Part shown: in pieces, positions 35,057-46,727 of the stretch
Layout of the letters: each line of letters starts with the position of its first letter
Numbering within the stretch: the stretch's first letter is position 1
Assembly: GCA_024331125.1 (NCBI GenBank)
Contig: JANDJI010000001.1
Span: forward strand, 528,001-592,000
Length of the DNA stretch: 64,000 bases
Source of the DNA: Nitrospira sp.
Lineage (GTDB): Bacteria > Nitrospirota > Nitrospiria > Nitrospirales > Nitrospiraceae
Direction of reading: 5' to 3'
The notes under the pieces: model-generated
The model's input: only the letters and a program-made list of their open reading frames with translations
Told to the model about the DNA's origin: nothing
Databases searched by the model: none
Position numbers and translations under genes: made by a program

Positions 35057-35305
35057 ATGGCCAGTCTGACCATTCGCAATATTGATGAACTCACCAAGCA
35101 GAGGCTGCGCCTTCGAGCGGCGAAGCACGGCCTATCGATGGAGGAAGAGGCGCGACGCCTTCTGAAAGAGGCATTGGGCTCGACCGTCCCCGCGAAGTTG
35201 GGGCAGCGTCTGCTCGGCCGATTCGCGGAGTCGGCCGGTGAAGAGTTCAAGCTCCCCGGCCGCCGGGCGCCTCGCAAGCCGCCGCGGTGGGATCAACCGG
35301 CATGA
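35057..35305 (+). CDS. FitA/VapB-type antitoxin (ribbon-helix-helix)
   Basis: 82 residues. SLTIRNIDELTKQRLRLRAA is the ribbon-helix-helix start typical of FitA-like antitoxins (plasmid-stability family), then MEEEARRLLKEAL. The C-terminal part (LPGRRAPRKPPRW) should wrap the toxin. AAGGAG precedes the ATG. It binds its own promoter with the toxin in known FitAB/VapBC systems. Overlaps the toxin by 4 bases. Confidence 0.85.
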   Translation: MASLTIRNIDELTKQRLRLRAAKHGLSMEEEARRLLKEALGSTVPAKLGQRLLGRFAESAGEEFKLPGRRAPRKPPRWDQPA

Positions 35306-35733
35306 TCCTGCTCGATACCAACGTGCTCTCCGAGTTCATGCGCCCGCAGCCGTCGGCCAGGGTCGTGGCCTGGCTGGATGAACAGCCGGCCGCAAATGTC
35401 TGCACCAGCGCCGTCAGCCGCGCCGAGATCGAGCTGGGGCTCGCCCTGATGCCCAAGAGCAGGCGGCAGGAGGCCCTGCGCGAGGCGGCCCGGGCGATGT
35501 TCGAGGAGGACTTCGCCGGGCGATGCCTGCCGTTCGATGAGGGAGCAGCTCGCCACTATGCGCGCATCGTTTCCGCCCGTCTCAAGGCAGGCCGGCCCAT
35601 CAGTGTGGAGGATGCCCAGATCGCGGCGATTGCACTGGAGCACAAGATGCGTCTGGCCACGCGCAACACCACCGACTTCGAACACATCGCCGACCTTGAC
35701 GTCGTCAACCCTTGGACCGCCGAGACGTCCTGA
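35302..35733 (+). CDS. PIN-domain ribonuclease toxin (FitB/VapC family)
   Basis: 143 residues from ATG 35302 (ATGA overlap with the antitoxin). The PIN domain acids are visible: ILLDTNVLSEFM (Asp5), SRAEIELGL (Glu near 41), VEDAQIAAIAL (Asp near 101) and the terminal LATRNTTDF (Asp near 121). Mg-dependent RNase that inhibits translation when free. The cassette sits inside the restriction-modification operon. Confidence 0.88.
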   Translation: MILLDTNVLSEFMRPQPSARVVAWLDEQPAANVCTSAVSRAEIELGLALMPKSRRQEALREAARAMFEEDFAGRCLPFDEGAARHYARIVSARLKAGRPISVEDAQIAAIALEHKMRLATRNTTDFEHIADLDVVNPWTAETS

Positions 35734-35745
35734 CCCGGTGGCGCG

Positions 35746-38282
<2,537 letters not shown>

Positions 38283-38435
38283 GACGCGTGCGCCCACTTG
38301 TGCCTGCCTTCCGGATCGTCCGATGAGCATCCGCCATTCTCCAGACACCGAGTGATGACCGGAAATGATGTCTTGATTGCGCGTTCGTCCGGAGCGTGCC
38401 ATGCTGAAGCAACCGACTTCAGCATTGGATGGACG

Positions 38436-38795
38436 ATGACCCGGCGCGCCCCTGAATACGTTCCCTTCGGCGTCTCCGCCTTGGGCGGTCTCCTGGTCTG
38501 CCTGGCCGTTTCCATGGCCACGGGGCGAAGAGAAGCCTGGGATTCCGGCGCCTACTTCTCTGTCGGCATTCCGATCATGTGCGCCGTGATCGTTGTCATC
38601 GCCTATCGTTTTCCCGATCGCCCCTGGCGATGGGTCCTCAGCATGGCGGCCGGCCAGGCACTCGCGATCGCGATGGCCGGCAATTCGCTGTCGCTGTGGC
38701 CGCTCTCTCTGGTCGCCATGACGATCCTGTCCGTCCCCCAATTCATCGTCGGTTCGTGGACCGGCAAACTGGCGATCAGAAAGAAGGGGAGATGA
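38436..38795 (+). CDS. Small integral membrane protein, four predicted helices
   Basis: 119 residues starting MTRRAPEYVPFGVSALGGLL. Hydrophobic segments lie at about 10-27, 40-58, 67-82 and 88-108 (SLVAMTILSVPQFIVGSW). No family recognised. Start is uncertain: an in-frame ATG at 38355 is possible, and neither has a strong ribosome site. A clear terminator follows the stop. Confidence 0.6.
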   Translation: MTRRAPEYVPFGVSALGGLLVCLAVSMATGRREAWDSGAYFSVGIPIMCAVIVVIAYRFPDRPWRWVLSMAAGQALAIAMAGNSLSLWPLSLVAMTILSVPQFIVGSWTGKLAIRKKGR

Positions 38796-38798
38796 CGC

Positions 38799-38823
38799 AA
38801 AAAGTGCGGCTCCGCGCTTTTTT
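38799..38823. terminator. Bidirectional rho-independent terminator
   Basis: AAAAAGTGCGG and CCGCGCTTTTTT form a stem with one G-T pair and a very short loop, with T-runs on both strands. It lies between the convergent 4-helix protein gene (plus) and osmC-like gene (minus), and marks the right edge of the island. Confidence 0.85.
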
Positions 38824-38869
38824 CTGAAAGAACGATTGAAGAAGCAAGCAATGAGAAAACCAGGGCTGA

Positions 38870-39304
38870 CTACCGAATCACCGGCTCCAGGGTCACCTGG
38901 GCCTTCATCGAATTGGAGATCAAACAGTTGGCCTCGGCTTTTTCGATCAGCTCTTTGGCCTTGCCGGCATCGGCGCCGGGCTGTAACGTGATCGTCGGTT
39001 TCAGCGTGATGGCGGTGAACTGAAACTTGCCCTCCACCAATTCAAGCTTCCCTTCGGCTTCGCTTTCATAGGATGAAAAGGCCAATCCGGCCCGCTCGGC
39101 GAACGCCAGGAACGTGGTCATGAGGCAAACGTTGGCCGAGGCCACGAAGAGATCCTCAGGCGACCAGATGTTGGGGTGGCCCTTAAACTCGGGCGGGGTG
39201 GCCACCTCGACATCCGGTTTTCCCGCGCAGGAGATGATGCCCTTGCGCTGTTCTGTCCATCGCACGGTCGTTTGGTAAAAATACACTTTGCTTCGCACTT
39301 CCAT
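38870..39304 (-). CDS. OsmC/Ohr-family peroxiredoxin-like protein
   Basis: 144 residues with the OsmC fold. Catalytic cysteine pair at about 60 (SANVCLMTTFLAF) and 126 (AEANCLISNSM), plus EFKGHPNIWSPEDLFVAS. OsmC/Ohr proteins reduce organic hydroperoxides with thiol donors. GGAGGTG before the ATG at 39304. Confidence 0.88.
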   Translation of the reverse strand: MEVRSKVYFYQTTVRWTEQRKGIISCAGKPDVEVATPPEFKGHPNIWSPEDLFVASANVCLMTTFLAFAERAGLAFSSYESEAEGKLELVEGKFQFTAITLKPTITLQPGADAGKAKELIEKAEANCLISNSMKAQVTLEPVIR

Positions 39305-39378
39305 GTCTTCACCTCCGATGAAATGTCCGGTCGTCGGTTCTCAGTGAGCCACGGAGCTTCTTTCGCTCGAGTTCCGAG

Positions 39379-39861
39379 CTAGTCCCCTTCCGAGAACCCC
39401 TGAATCCAATCGCCCAACCCATGGGTGATGGCCACCACACAGAGGGCGATGAAGAGATGTTCTCCGATCGCCTTCCACGGCGAAATCCCCTGCACCCGCG
39501 CCACGAAGAAACTGATGACCGCGAGCAGAACCATCCCCCACACCACGCTGATCACAACGGCCTGATCGAGCGGACGGACCAGCACCGGCACGGCAAAGGT
39601 GCCAGCGATCACAAACTTCGCGACAAACGTCGCCAGCGTGGCTTCCCACACGGCGCGAGCGGGTTGAGTATGTTTCGCTTCTTCGGCCAGATGGATGCCC
39701 ATGGCATCGGACAGGGCGTCCGCCACGGCGATCGTCAGAATGCCGCCGAGCACGGCCGTTCTCGAGTGGGTCCCGGCATGGAGCCCAACCAACAGGCCAA
39801 GCGTCGTGATGACGCCCGACGTCGTTCCAAAACTCAAACCGGTTTTCCACGCCGCATTCAT
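39379..39861 (-). CDS. VIT1/CCC1-like membrane protein
   Basis: 160 residues. SFGTTSGVITTLGLLVGL and ADALSDAMGIHLAEEAKH resemble the first part of VIT/CCC1 iron-manganese transporters (G-x-x-S-G-x-x-x-x-x-G-L and the acidic D-A-x-S-D-A-x-G segment). Three further helices follow. It is shorter than the usual 220-250 residues and lacks the cytosolic metal-binding domain. Metal transport is plausible, not shown. Confidence 0.65.
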   Translation of the reverse strand: MNAAWKTGLSFGTTSGVITTLGLLVGLHAGTHSRTAVLGGILTIAVADALSDAMGIHLAEEAKHTQPARAVWEATLATFVAKFVIAGTFAVPVLVRPLDQAVVISVVWGMVLLAVISFFVARVQGISPWKAIGEHLFIALCVVAITHGLGDWIQGFSEGD

Positions 39862-39886
39862 GCAAGGTTATCGTCCGGGAACCCGA

Positions 39887-40519
39887 TCAACGGCCGCACG
39901 TCCGTGACCGTTGGAGGCAGGTATCGAGCCAGGATGCGATGTCGTCCAGCATAGCCGCCACCGCGCGGTTCGCGGCGACGACGCCGCCGTAGGCGTCCTG
40001 AGTCGGCGCCGGTTCCACCCGCTCGAACGAGCGGGTCCCCAGGACTTTCGACTCCTTGATGTCCACGAGTTGCATGCGAATCTTCACCCGCACCACACTG
40101 GGGTCCTGCGTGAATTCCTGTTGGATGGCGAATCCATACGAATCCAGCCTCACATCTCCATGAATGGCGGACGGCCAGGACACGACGGCGCGCCACTGCC
40201 CCGTCGCTCCCAAGGACTGAATCAGTAAAGACCCGACCATGCGCGTCGGCTGCTCCGCCCATTGATTCACGGCGTAGTATTCGACCTCGTAGGGCCGTTT
40301 TACATATACCATCTTGGTCGTGTCGTATCCCGGTTCGGCCTGGGGCGTTCCGACCAACAGGATGGGAGCGTCGGCGGCGGATCGGCGAGCTTCCCGGCTT
40401 TGATCAAGGCTCAACTGAAAGGTCCGCGCCGGCTCGGTGGCCGTCTGAGGGGCCAAACAACCGCCCACCATCAGCGCAAGCCATGCGATTCCCATCACGT
40501 GCGCCATCCGCCGCCTCAT
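39887..40519 (-). CDS. ABC-transport auxiliary lipoprotein (PqiC/YmbA-like)
   Basis: 210 residues. Lipoprotein signal MRRRMAHVMGIAWLALMVGGC with Cys21. The body matches the auxiliary-component pattern of MCE systems: an early beta strand FQLSLDQS, VYVKRPYEVEYYAVNQWAEQP (R-P-Y-E-V-x-Y-Y-x-x-x-x-W is characteristic) and a helical end. It lies at the end of mlaE-mlaF-mlaD, consistent with an outer-membrane partner of the MCE protein. GGAGGAGG lies about 12 bases before the chosen ATG. Confidence 0.82.
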   Translation of the reverse strand: MRRRMAHVMGIAWLALMVGGCLAPQTATEPARTFQLSLDQSREARRSAADAPILLVGTPQAEPGYDTTKMVYVKRPYEVEYYAVNQWAEQPTRMVGSLLIQSLGATGQWRAVVSWPSAIHGDVRLDSYGFAIQQEFTQDPSVVRVKIRMQLVDIKESKVLGTRSFERVEPAPTQDAYGGVVAANRAVAAMLDDIASWLDTCLQRSRTCGR

Positions 40520-40611
40520 CGACAGGGTTCCTCCTCCCGTCATCACCGCGTCACGCCGTGCCGTTCCGACTCCGCCGTCCCTTTTCACCGACCGCGATCG
40601 CCTCGGACACA

Positions 40612-41577
40612 CTATTCCCCAGGCCCTCGGCGAGGGGGTGTCTTGCCGAACACCAAGGCATTGGGCTCCCGTTCCAGATCTTGAGCCACGCGGGTCAGGA
40701 TGTTCGCCAACTGCCTCAATTCCGTCACCAGCATGGCCGCCTCGGGCAACGTCTGTTTGGAGAACCGTTCCAATTCGGTCCGATTTTCATCAACGATGGC
40801 ATGGACCGACCGACTGGTTTTGGCCAGCTCCTCCGTCATCGCGCTGAACGAGGCGGCACTCTGGTTGATGCGCGCCACCAGCATCGGCACCTCCTCGTGA
40901 AGCAACGTGGTTACCTTGACCAGATGCTCCGCGCTTTGGGATGCGTCGTGCAAAGTGGTTTCAACTTCCTCCCTGTGTACCGCGATGGAATGAACGATTT
41001 CCGACAATTCTTTGATCGTCCGTTTCACGGCCAGACGATTCTCTTCGTCCAATGTTTCCGACGCGCCCTTGGCCAACGATTCCAAACTCGCCAGCAAATT
41101 CGTCAGCCCCTTGTCGGACAACAGGCGGGAAATGGCCTCGTCCAGCCGGAAAAACAACGGCGAGGGGCCGGTCTTGATGACGGGGTAGGGCTGTCCTTCC
41201 AACGCCACCAGCGGCGGCGCCTCTTTGCTTCCCCCGGTCAGATTGATCGTGGCCAGACCGGTCAACCCCTGCGTCTCAAGCACGGCGACCGTATCGGTCT
41301 TGATCGGCGTCCCTCTGACGATGTCCAAGATCAAACGGACCTCTTCCGGATTGTCCGGATTGAGCGAGATGCTCCGCACCCGGCCGACATCGACGCCGCG
41401 ATATTTGACCGTGGAGTCCTCGCTCAAGCCGGCCACCGATTCCCGAAAATAGGCTTCGTACCTGTCGTACACCCCCCGGTAGTCCATCTTCCCCAGCCAC
41501 AGGATGCCGATCAGCGCGGCGGCGCCGAGAATCGCCACGAACGACCCGACGAGAATATAGTTGACTTTGGGTTCCAC
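40612..41577 (-). CDS. mlaD: MCE-domain lipid-transport protein (MlaD family)
   Basis: 321 residues. An N-terminal anchor helix (about 6-28), MCE domain (about 38-118: VAGLSEDSTVKYRGVDVGRV, LETQGLTGLATINLTGG) and a long helical C-terminal half with heptads that suggests a periplasmic needle or coiled coil. It binds phospholipid between the membranes in the Mla ABC system. The operon supplies ATPase, permease and lipoprotein. Longer than E. coli MlaD (183). Confidence 0.9.
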   Translation of the reverse strand: MEPKVNYILVGSFVAILGAAALIGILWLGKMDYRGVYDRYEAYFRESVAGLSEDSTVKYRGVDVGRVRSISLNPDNPEEVRLILDIVRGTPIKTDTVAVLETQGLTGLATINLTGGSKEAPPLVALEGQPYPVIKTGPSPLFFRLDEAISRLLSDKGLTNLLASLESLAKGASETLDEENRLAVKRTIKELSEIVHSIAVHREEVETTLHDASQSAEHLVKVTTLLHEEVPMLVARINQSAASFSAMTEELAKTSRSVHAIVDENRTELERFSKQTLPEAAMLVTELRQLANILTRVAQDLEREPNALVFGKTPPRRGPGE

Positions 41578-41669
41578 CTAATTTCCCCGCCCGCCAATCA
41601 GCTTGTCTCTCATGACTCGCACGACTCCGACATCGGGAACGTTGGTCCGCCGTTTTCGGTTGTGAGTGC

Positions 41670-42479
41670 TCAGTTGCCGGCCTTCAGTTGATTCCACATG
41701 GCTTGTTCGTGGGCCGCCCGCCCACGCGGGCCGTGGAAATATTCACGGATGATCGGGTCATCCGACTGAGACAGTTCTTGCATCGTCCCGATTCCCAACA
41801 CCCGACCGTCGCCCAATACCGCCACGCGCGTGGAGATCCGCCAGAGGGAATCAAGATCGTGCGTGACCATGACCACCGTGAGCCCCAAATGCGTTTTCAA
41901 GGAGAGGACCAGGTCGTCGAATCCCGCCGCGATGATCGGGTCTAATCCGGCGGTCGGCTCGTCCAGGAAGACCAATTCGGGGTCCATCACGATGGCCCGC
42001 GCCAGCGCGGCCCGCCGCCTCATACCGCCGCTCAGCTCGTTGGGATACTTGCCGGCGCTGTCAGGGGGCAACCCCACCATCGCGATCTTGATCTCGACGA
42101 TCTCCCGAATCAGTTTGGGACGCAAATTCGTGTGCTCCCGCAAGGGCACGGCCACGTTCTCGGCAAGCGTCAGGGAGCTGAAGAGCGCGCCGTGCTGAAA
42201 CATCACGCCGAATCGACGGTGAATCGCCCCGCCGTCGCTCACATCGAGCTGCCGGCTGTCTATGCCAAACAGACGAATGGTCCCGCTCGAAGGAGTGGTG
42301 AGCCCCAGAATCTCCCGCAGCAACGTGGACTTCCCGCAGCCGTTGCCTCCCGCAATGACGAACACTTCCCCCTGATTGATCGTCAGACTCACGTCTTGAT
42401 GGACGACGGCTTTCCCGAACTTGGTCGAGACGTGGCTGACTTCGATGACCGGCGTGCCGGCCGGAGCGGTCAATGTCAT
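41670..42479 (-). CDS. mlaF: Mla-type ABC transporter ATPase
   Basis: 269 residues. Walker A GGNGCGKSTLL (about 43), Q-loop MFQHGALFSSLTL, signature LSGGMRRRAALARA, Walker B LVFLDEPTAGLDP and H-loop VTHD. The MlaF/Ttg2A type is indicated by GALFSSLT and the neighbouring permease. It starts two bases after the permease stop. Confidence 0.93.
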   Translation of the reverse strand: MTLTAPAGTPVIEVSHVSTKFGKAVVHQDVSLTINQGEVFVIAGGNGCGKSTLLREILGLTTPSSGTIRLFGIDSRQLDVSDGGAIHRRFGVMFQHGALFSSLTLAENVAVPLREHTNLRPKLIREIVEIKIAMVGLPPDSAGKYPNELSGGMRRRAALARAIVMDPELVFLDEPTAGLDPIIAAGFDDLVLSLKTHLGLTVVMVTHDLDSLWRISTRVAVLGDGRVLGIGTMQELSQSDDPIIREYFHGPRGRAAHEQAMWNQLKAGN

Positions 42480-42480
42480 C

Positions 42481-43596
42481 TTAGAGGTCCCACCAACTCG
42501 TCACGACGCTGCAAACGGCGTCGAACACGATGACCAGAAAAATGCTCTGCACAACGCTGATCGTCGTGTGCCGCCCCACGTCGTCCACGCCCCCTCGAAT
42601 CTGAAATCCTTGATAACAACCCACCAGCGCGATGATGACGGCGAAGAACGGCGCCTTCGCGAGGCCGATCAACAAATGCCGCACCGCGACCGCTTCGTCG
42701 AACCGATCGAGAAATTCGGCGAAGCTGACGTTCAGTTGGCCCGACGCGATGAGCATGCCCCCGAAGACGCCGAGGATGTCCGCATAGACCGTGAGCAGCG
42801 GCAACGTGAGCACCAGAGCGAACGTTCTGGGCAGCACCAGCAGATTGATCGGCGAGACGCCGAGCGTGCGGACCGCGTCCAATTCTTCCGTCACCTTCAT
42901 CGTCCCGATCTCGGCGGCATAGGCCGACCCCGACCGGCCGGCGATCAGGATCGCCACGATCAACGGCGCGATTTCCCTGAGCAGCGAAATGCCGACCAGA
43001 TCGACGATGAAGATGTTGGTGCCGAACTTGCGCAATTGCTCGGCCCCCTGATACGCGATCACGACGCCGACAAGAAAGGTCAACAGACCGGTGATCGGCA
43101 AGGCCCGCACGCCGTCGAATTCCACGACGCGGAGCATGGCCCGCCATCGGATCAGCCGAGGCCGCAGGAGGGATTGGCCGATCGCGACGGTCGTCTCCCC
43201 GAGAAAGGCGAGCGCGCGAATCACGCCGTCCGTTCCGATCTTGACGGATTGAAGCGGCGGCTTCTCCCATCCGGCCTGTTGAGCCGGGGAAGCGTGGTTG
43301 AGCCGCGCCTTCGCTTGGACCATCCGAACCAGCTCGGCGAACTCCGGCTTGAGCCCTCGAACGGAAACGGCCTTTCCCATGCGAACGAGATCGCTCTCGA
43401 TCCGCTGCAACAACAACGCCCCGCCCGTATCCATGGCGGTCACCTCGCCGACGTCGCAGATCGCCTCCGACGCCGTCGGCCATCCAAGCCGCTCGATGCG
43501 GCGTTCCAGGTCGTTCAGATTCGACAGGGTCCAGGCCCCCCGGCACTGCACCACGTTGCCGCTCACGGAGATAATGGCCTGCTGTTCCACCGGCAT
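42481..43596 (-). CDS. mlaE: Mla-type ABC permease with N-terminal STAS domain
   Basis: 371 residues. The first 90 residues form a STAS-like domain (IISVSGNVVQCRGAWTL, AICDVGEVTAMDTGGALLL), standing in for a separate MlaB. From about 115 on it is MlaE: ALPITGLLTFLVGVVIAYQG, GTMKVTEELDAVRTLGVSP (the conserved E-x-D-A-x-x-x-x-G loop) and five membrane helices. Inner-membrane permease for phospholipid exchange with the outer membrane. Confidence 0.92.
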   Translation of the reverse strand: MPVEQQAIISVSGNVVQCRGAWTLSNLNDLERRIERLGWPTASEAICDVGEVTAMDTGGALLLQRIESDLVRMGKAVSVRGLKPEFAELVRMVQAKARLNHASPAQQAGWEKPPLQSVKIGTDGVIRALAFLGETTVAIGQSLLRPRLIRWRAMLRVVEFDGVRALPITGLLTFLVGVVIAYQGAEQLRKFGTNIFIVDLVGISLLREIAPLIVAILIAGRSGSAYAAEIGTMKVTEELDAVRTLGVSPINLLVLPRTFALVLTLPLLTVYADILGVFGGMLIASGQLNVSFAEFLDRFDEAVAVRHLLIGLAKAPFFAVIIALVGCYQGFQIRGGVDDVGRHTTISVVQSIFLVIVFDAVCSVVTSWWDL

Positions 43597-43708
43597 GGTT
43601 CGTTCGGCGATCCCACGCGATCCCGCGATCCAATGAGCGAGCGACTTCGATCGAGTGAAGGCGACTTCCGTCGCCGGACCGCACTCTACCTGTGCCCCAG
43701 CGGTCCGC

Positions 43709-45511
43709 TCACGTTTTCTCCATAATGGCTTGGAGATCCGGTCCGCTGATCACTTCCCGCTCCAGCAAGAGCTTCGCCCCCTGTTGCAACGCGGCTTTTT
43801 TCGATTCCAGCAGCCGCTTGACCCGCTCGTACTGTTCATCGACGATGCGGCGCACCTCGCAATCGATCTCCCTGGCCGTCTGCTCGGAATAATCGCCCTT
43901 CTCGGATCCCACCGAAATCTGGAGAAACTGCGGCTGCCGATCTCGCTCCAGCGCGATGGTCCCCAGTTTGTCGCTCATCCCGTAGGCCTTGACCATGCTC
44001 TTGGCGATGTCCGTGGCCTTCACCAGATCGTTTTGCGCACCGGTCGAGGCTTCGCCGAAGGTCAATTCCTCGGCAATACGCCCTCCGAGCAGCACGGCAA
44101 TCTTGTTCTCCAGCTCCGATTTTGTCATCAGAAACCGGTCTTCCGTGGGAAGTTGAAGCGTGTAGCCCAGCGCGGCGACGCCGCGAGGAATGATCGAGAT
44201 TTTCTGGACTTGGTCCGCTCCCGGCACCGACAGGGCGACCAGGGCATGGCCCGTCTCATGATAGGCGACCCGTTCCTTCTCCATTTTATTGAGCACGCGA
44301 TTCTTCTTTTCCAATCCGGCGATGACGCGCTCCACCGCCTCCTGCAATTCGGACGCCCCGACCTTGTCTTTTCCTCGACGCACGGACAACAGCGCCGCTT
44401 CGTTGATGACGTTCGCCAAATCGGCTCCGGAAAATCCGGGAGTCATGGCCGCCACAGTCTCCAGATCGGCATCGGCCCCCAACGCCACCTGTTTGGCATG
44501 GACACGGAGAATGGCCAAGCGGCCGAGCTTGTCCGGGCGATCGACCGTCACGTGGCGATCGAACCGGCCCGCGCGGAGCAGCGCCGGGTCCAGAATCTCC
44601 GGGCGATTGGTCGCCGCCATGAGGATCACGCCGACCCGTGGATCGAATCCGTCCATTTCGACCAGGAGCTGGTTCAACGTCTGCTCCCGCTCTTCGTGCG
44701 CCATCGGTCCCATGCCGCGCGCCTTCCCCAGCGCGTCGAGCTCATCGATGAAAATGATGCAGGGGGCTTTCGTCTTGGCCTGCTCGAAGAGATCCCGCAC
44801 GCGGGCTGCGCCGACACCCACGAACATTTCAACGAACTCCGATCCGCTGATGCTGAAAAACGGCACGCCGGCTTCTCCCGCCACCGCCTTGGCCAGCAAC
44901 GTTTTTCCGGTTCCCGGCGGACCGACCAGCAGAATCCCCTTCGGGATTTTCCCGCCCAGCTTCGTGAACTTCTCGGGAGTCCTGAGGAACTCGATCACCT
45001 CGCGCAGTTCCTCTTTCGCCTCGTCCACGCCGGCGACGTCGGAAAACCGTACCTTGATGTCCTTCTCCATATAGATCTTCGCTTTGGACTGGCCCACCTG
45101 CATGAATCCGCCCTGGGCCTGGCCCATTCGGCGAAGAATGAACAACCAGATCCCGACGAACAACGCAACCGGCACGATCCACGACAAAAGATCGCGCCAG
45201 AACGTACTTTCAATCACGCCGGCAAACTCGACGCCATGCGTGTTGAGCTCGCGCACCAGATCGGGGTCCTCAACGCGCACCGTCGTGAACAACTGTCCGA
45301 CCTTTTCCTCCCCTTCCGGCTTCAGCTTTCCCGTGAGCATGTGGCTGGTGACCGCCACCTCCGCCACCTTGCCCTCCTTCACCCATTTTTTGAACTGGCT
45401 GTAGGGAACCTCTTCGACCTTGTTCATGGCCACGATAAGGTCATGCACCAGCACCACGGCCATGATGGCGAGGAAGATGTACCAGATGGAGAAGGAAACC
45501 TTGTTGTTCAT
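43709..45511 (-). CDS. ftsH: ATP-dependent zinc metalloprotease FtsH
   Basis: 600 residues. Two membrane helices (about 7-25 and 103-122) flank a small periplasmic domain. AAA core: Walker A GPPGTGKT, Walker [15 protein letters not shown] with [18 protein letters not shown]. Zinc protease motif HETGH (418-422; HEAGH/HETGH variant of HExxH). Degrades membrane and short-lived cytosolic proteins. The ATG at 45511 was chosen because GGAGGG lies nine bases upstream; earlier codons leave no room. Confidence 0.95.
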   Translation of the reverse strand: MNNKVSFSIWYIFLAIMAVVLVHDLIVAMNKVEEVPYSQFKKWVKEGKVAEVAVTSHMLTGKLKPEGEEKVGQLFTTVRVEDPDLVRELNTHGVEFAGVIESTFWRDLLSWIVPVALFVGIWLFILRRMGQAQGGFMQVGQSKAKIYMEKDIKVRFSDVAGVDEAKEELREVIEFLRTPEKFTKLGGKIPKGILLVGPPGTGKTLLAKAVAGEAGVPFFSISGSEFVEMFVGVGAARVRDLFEQAKTKAPCIIFIDELDALGKARGMGPMAHEEREQTLNQLLVEMDGFDPRVGVILMAATNRPEILDPALLRAGRFDRHVTVDRPDKLGRLAILRVHAKQVALGADADLETVAAMTPGFSGADLANVINEAALLSVRRGKDKVGASELQEAVERVIAGLEKKNRVLNKMEKERVAYHETGHALVALSVPGADQVQKISIIPRGVAALGYTLQLPTEDRFLMTKSELENKIAVLLGGRIAEELTFGEASTGAQNDLVKATDIAKSMVKAYGMSDKLGTIALERDRQPQFLQISVGSEKGDYSEQTAREIDCEVRRIVDEQYERVKRLLESKKAALQQGAKLLLEREVISGPDLQAIMEKT

Positions 45512-45561
45512 CGGCGGCATCCCTCCTGTTGATTTCATCGTATCCACCCCCGATTCGACGC

Positions 45562-46521
45562 CTAAAAGATAAAGTAGGCCCCCACGCCGATCGCTTCAAT
45601 CTTCTGATCGATAAAAAACTGTCCGTATGGATTGTGGCCGTAATAGTAAGCGGCCATGATCCGAAACCGCCGTTGCGAATCCGGTCGAGACCATTCGAAC
45701 CCGCCGAGCACGCTGGTGTCGATGAGCCAACCGTGTTGCTCCAGCGACTTGAAGTCGGCGGACAGCAGGGGCGTCACCACCAGACGGTTCAGGAACGTGA
45801 ACGGCCCCGGCATGACCAGCGAGGGAGCTCGCGCCTCAAATCCCCATTGGAGCCGCAACCGATCCACCGTATCCGGCTCGCGATGCACCAGAATGCCTCC
45901 GCCGCCATAGAGTCGCAGCCACCGGTAGTCATAAGACAGAATCCCGTCCACCTCTTCGAACGAGATGGTCAGCCGCCGAAAGCCCGTCCCTTGGTTTCTT
46001 TCCAAGAATTCATCGCCCAGATGACTGCTCTGGTGATAATACCGCAGTCGCGCCGACCAATTCCCCGATCGCCAGGACAGAGGAATGCCCACGTTGAAAT
46101 CGGTGTTGATCAACTCGGCGTTTTTTTGATCCAGATTGAACTGGGCGAACACGCCCGTCAACAGCCCCACCTGCCACCCGTCGCATCCTTGCCGCTTGGT
46201 ATAAAAGCCGAAATTTTCGCCGATGGCCACCGATCCCCAATTGAAAGAGGACCCACCGTTGCGGGGGCGAAAATGTTGCCAGATCGCGAAGAACTGCGGT
46301 TGTTTGGGGTCTGCCATGAGCGGGCGAAACACGTCGTCGGAGGGAAACGCCTCGCTGGTCGCCCGATTGTCGCTTTGGCCGAACCGACAATCTTGAACCG
46401 GTTCAGGCTGTTTCTCACCTTGTTTTGTGTCCTGTTGATCCGCGCAAGCCGATCCGGCCAACAAGACGGTCACCCCGACAATGCCGATCGCCCATAACGA
46501 AATCGCTCTTCCCCGATTCAT
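45562..46521 (-). CDS. DUF1207 outer-membrane-type protein
   Basis: 319 residues with a signal peptide (about 1-27). DUF1207 hallmarks: EAFPSDDVFRPLMADPKQPQ near 60, then beta-strand alternation with aromatic girdles to a terminal F (GVGAYFIF), as in outer-membrane barrels. The function of DUF1207 is unknown. SD GAGGGAGG precedes the ATG. Confidence 0.8.
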   Translation of the reverse strand: MNRGRAISLWAIGIVGVTVLLAGSACADQQDTKQGEKQPEPVQDCRFGQSDNRATSEAFPSDDVFRPLMADPKQPQFFAIWQHFRPRNGGSSFNWGSVAIGENFGFYTKRQGCDGWQVGLLTGVFAQFNLDQKNAELINTDFNVGIPLSWRSGNWSARLRYYHQSSHLGDEFLERNQGTGFRRLTISFEEVDGILSYDYRWLRLYGGGGILVHREPDTVDRLRLQWGFEARAPSLVMPGPFTFLNRLVVTPLLSADFKSLEQHGWLIDTSVLGGFEWSRPDSQRRFRIMAAYYYGHNPYGQFFIDQKIEAIGVGAYFIF

Positions 46522-46727
46522 GGCCTCCCTCTATGCTGTGATATCTTGATAGATCCCTGCACCTGGACACACGAAACCACTCCTTCGATAGCATATTTGC
46601 CTCGTGAAGTTCACATGTTTTTCCGAGGACCTCGAGACTCACCGTCTCCCCGAGCGCACCGCCTTCCTCTTCTCATACCTGTTCAGCACTCCGCGACCGC
46701 GACACATGGCGACAAGGCACGATCGGG

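Noticed and set aside
43655..45532. 625-codon open frame on the plus strand
   Set aside because: Exact antisense of ftsH; His/Arg/Pro-rich composition typical of a shadow in GC-rich DNA, no ribosome site.
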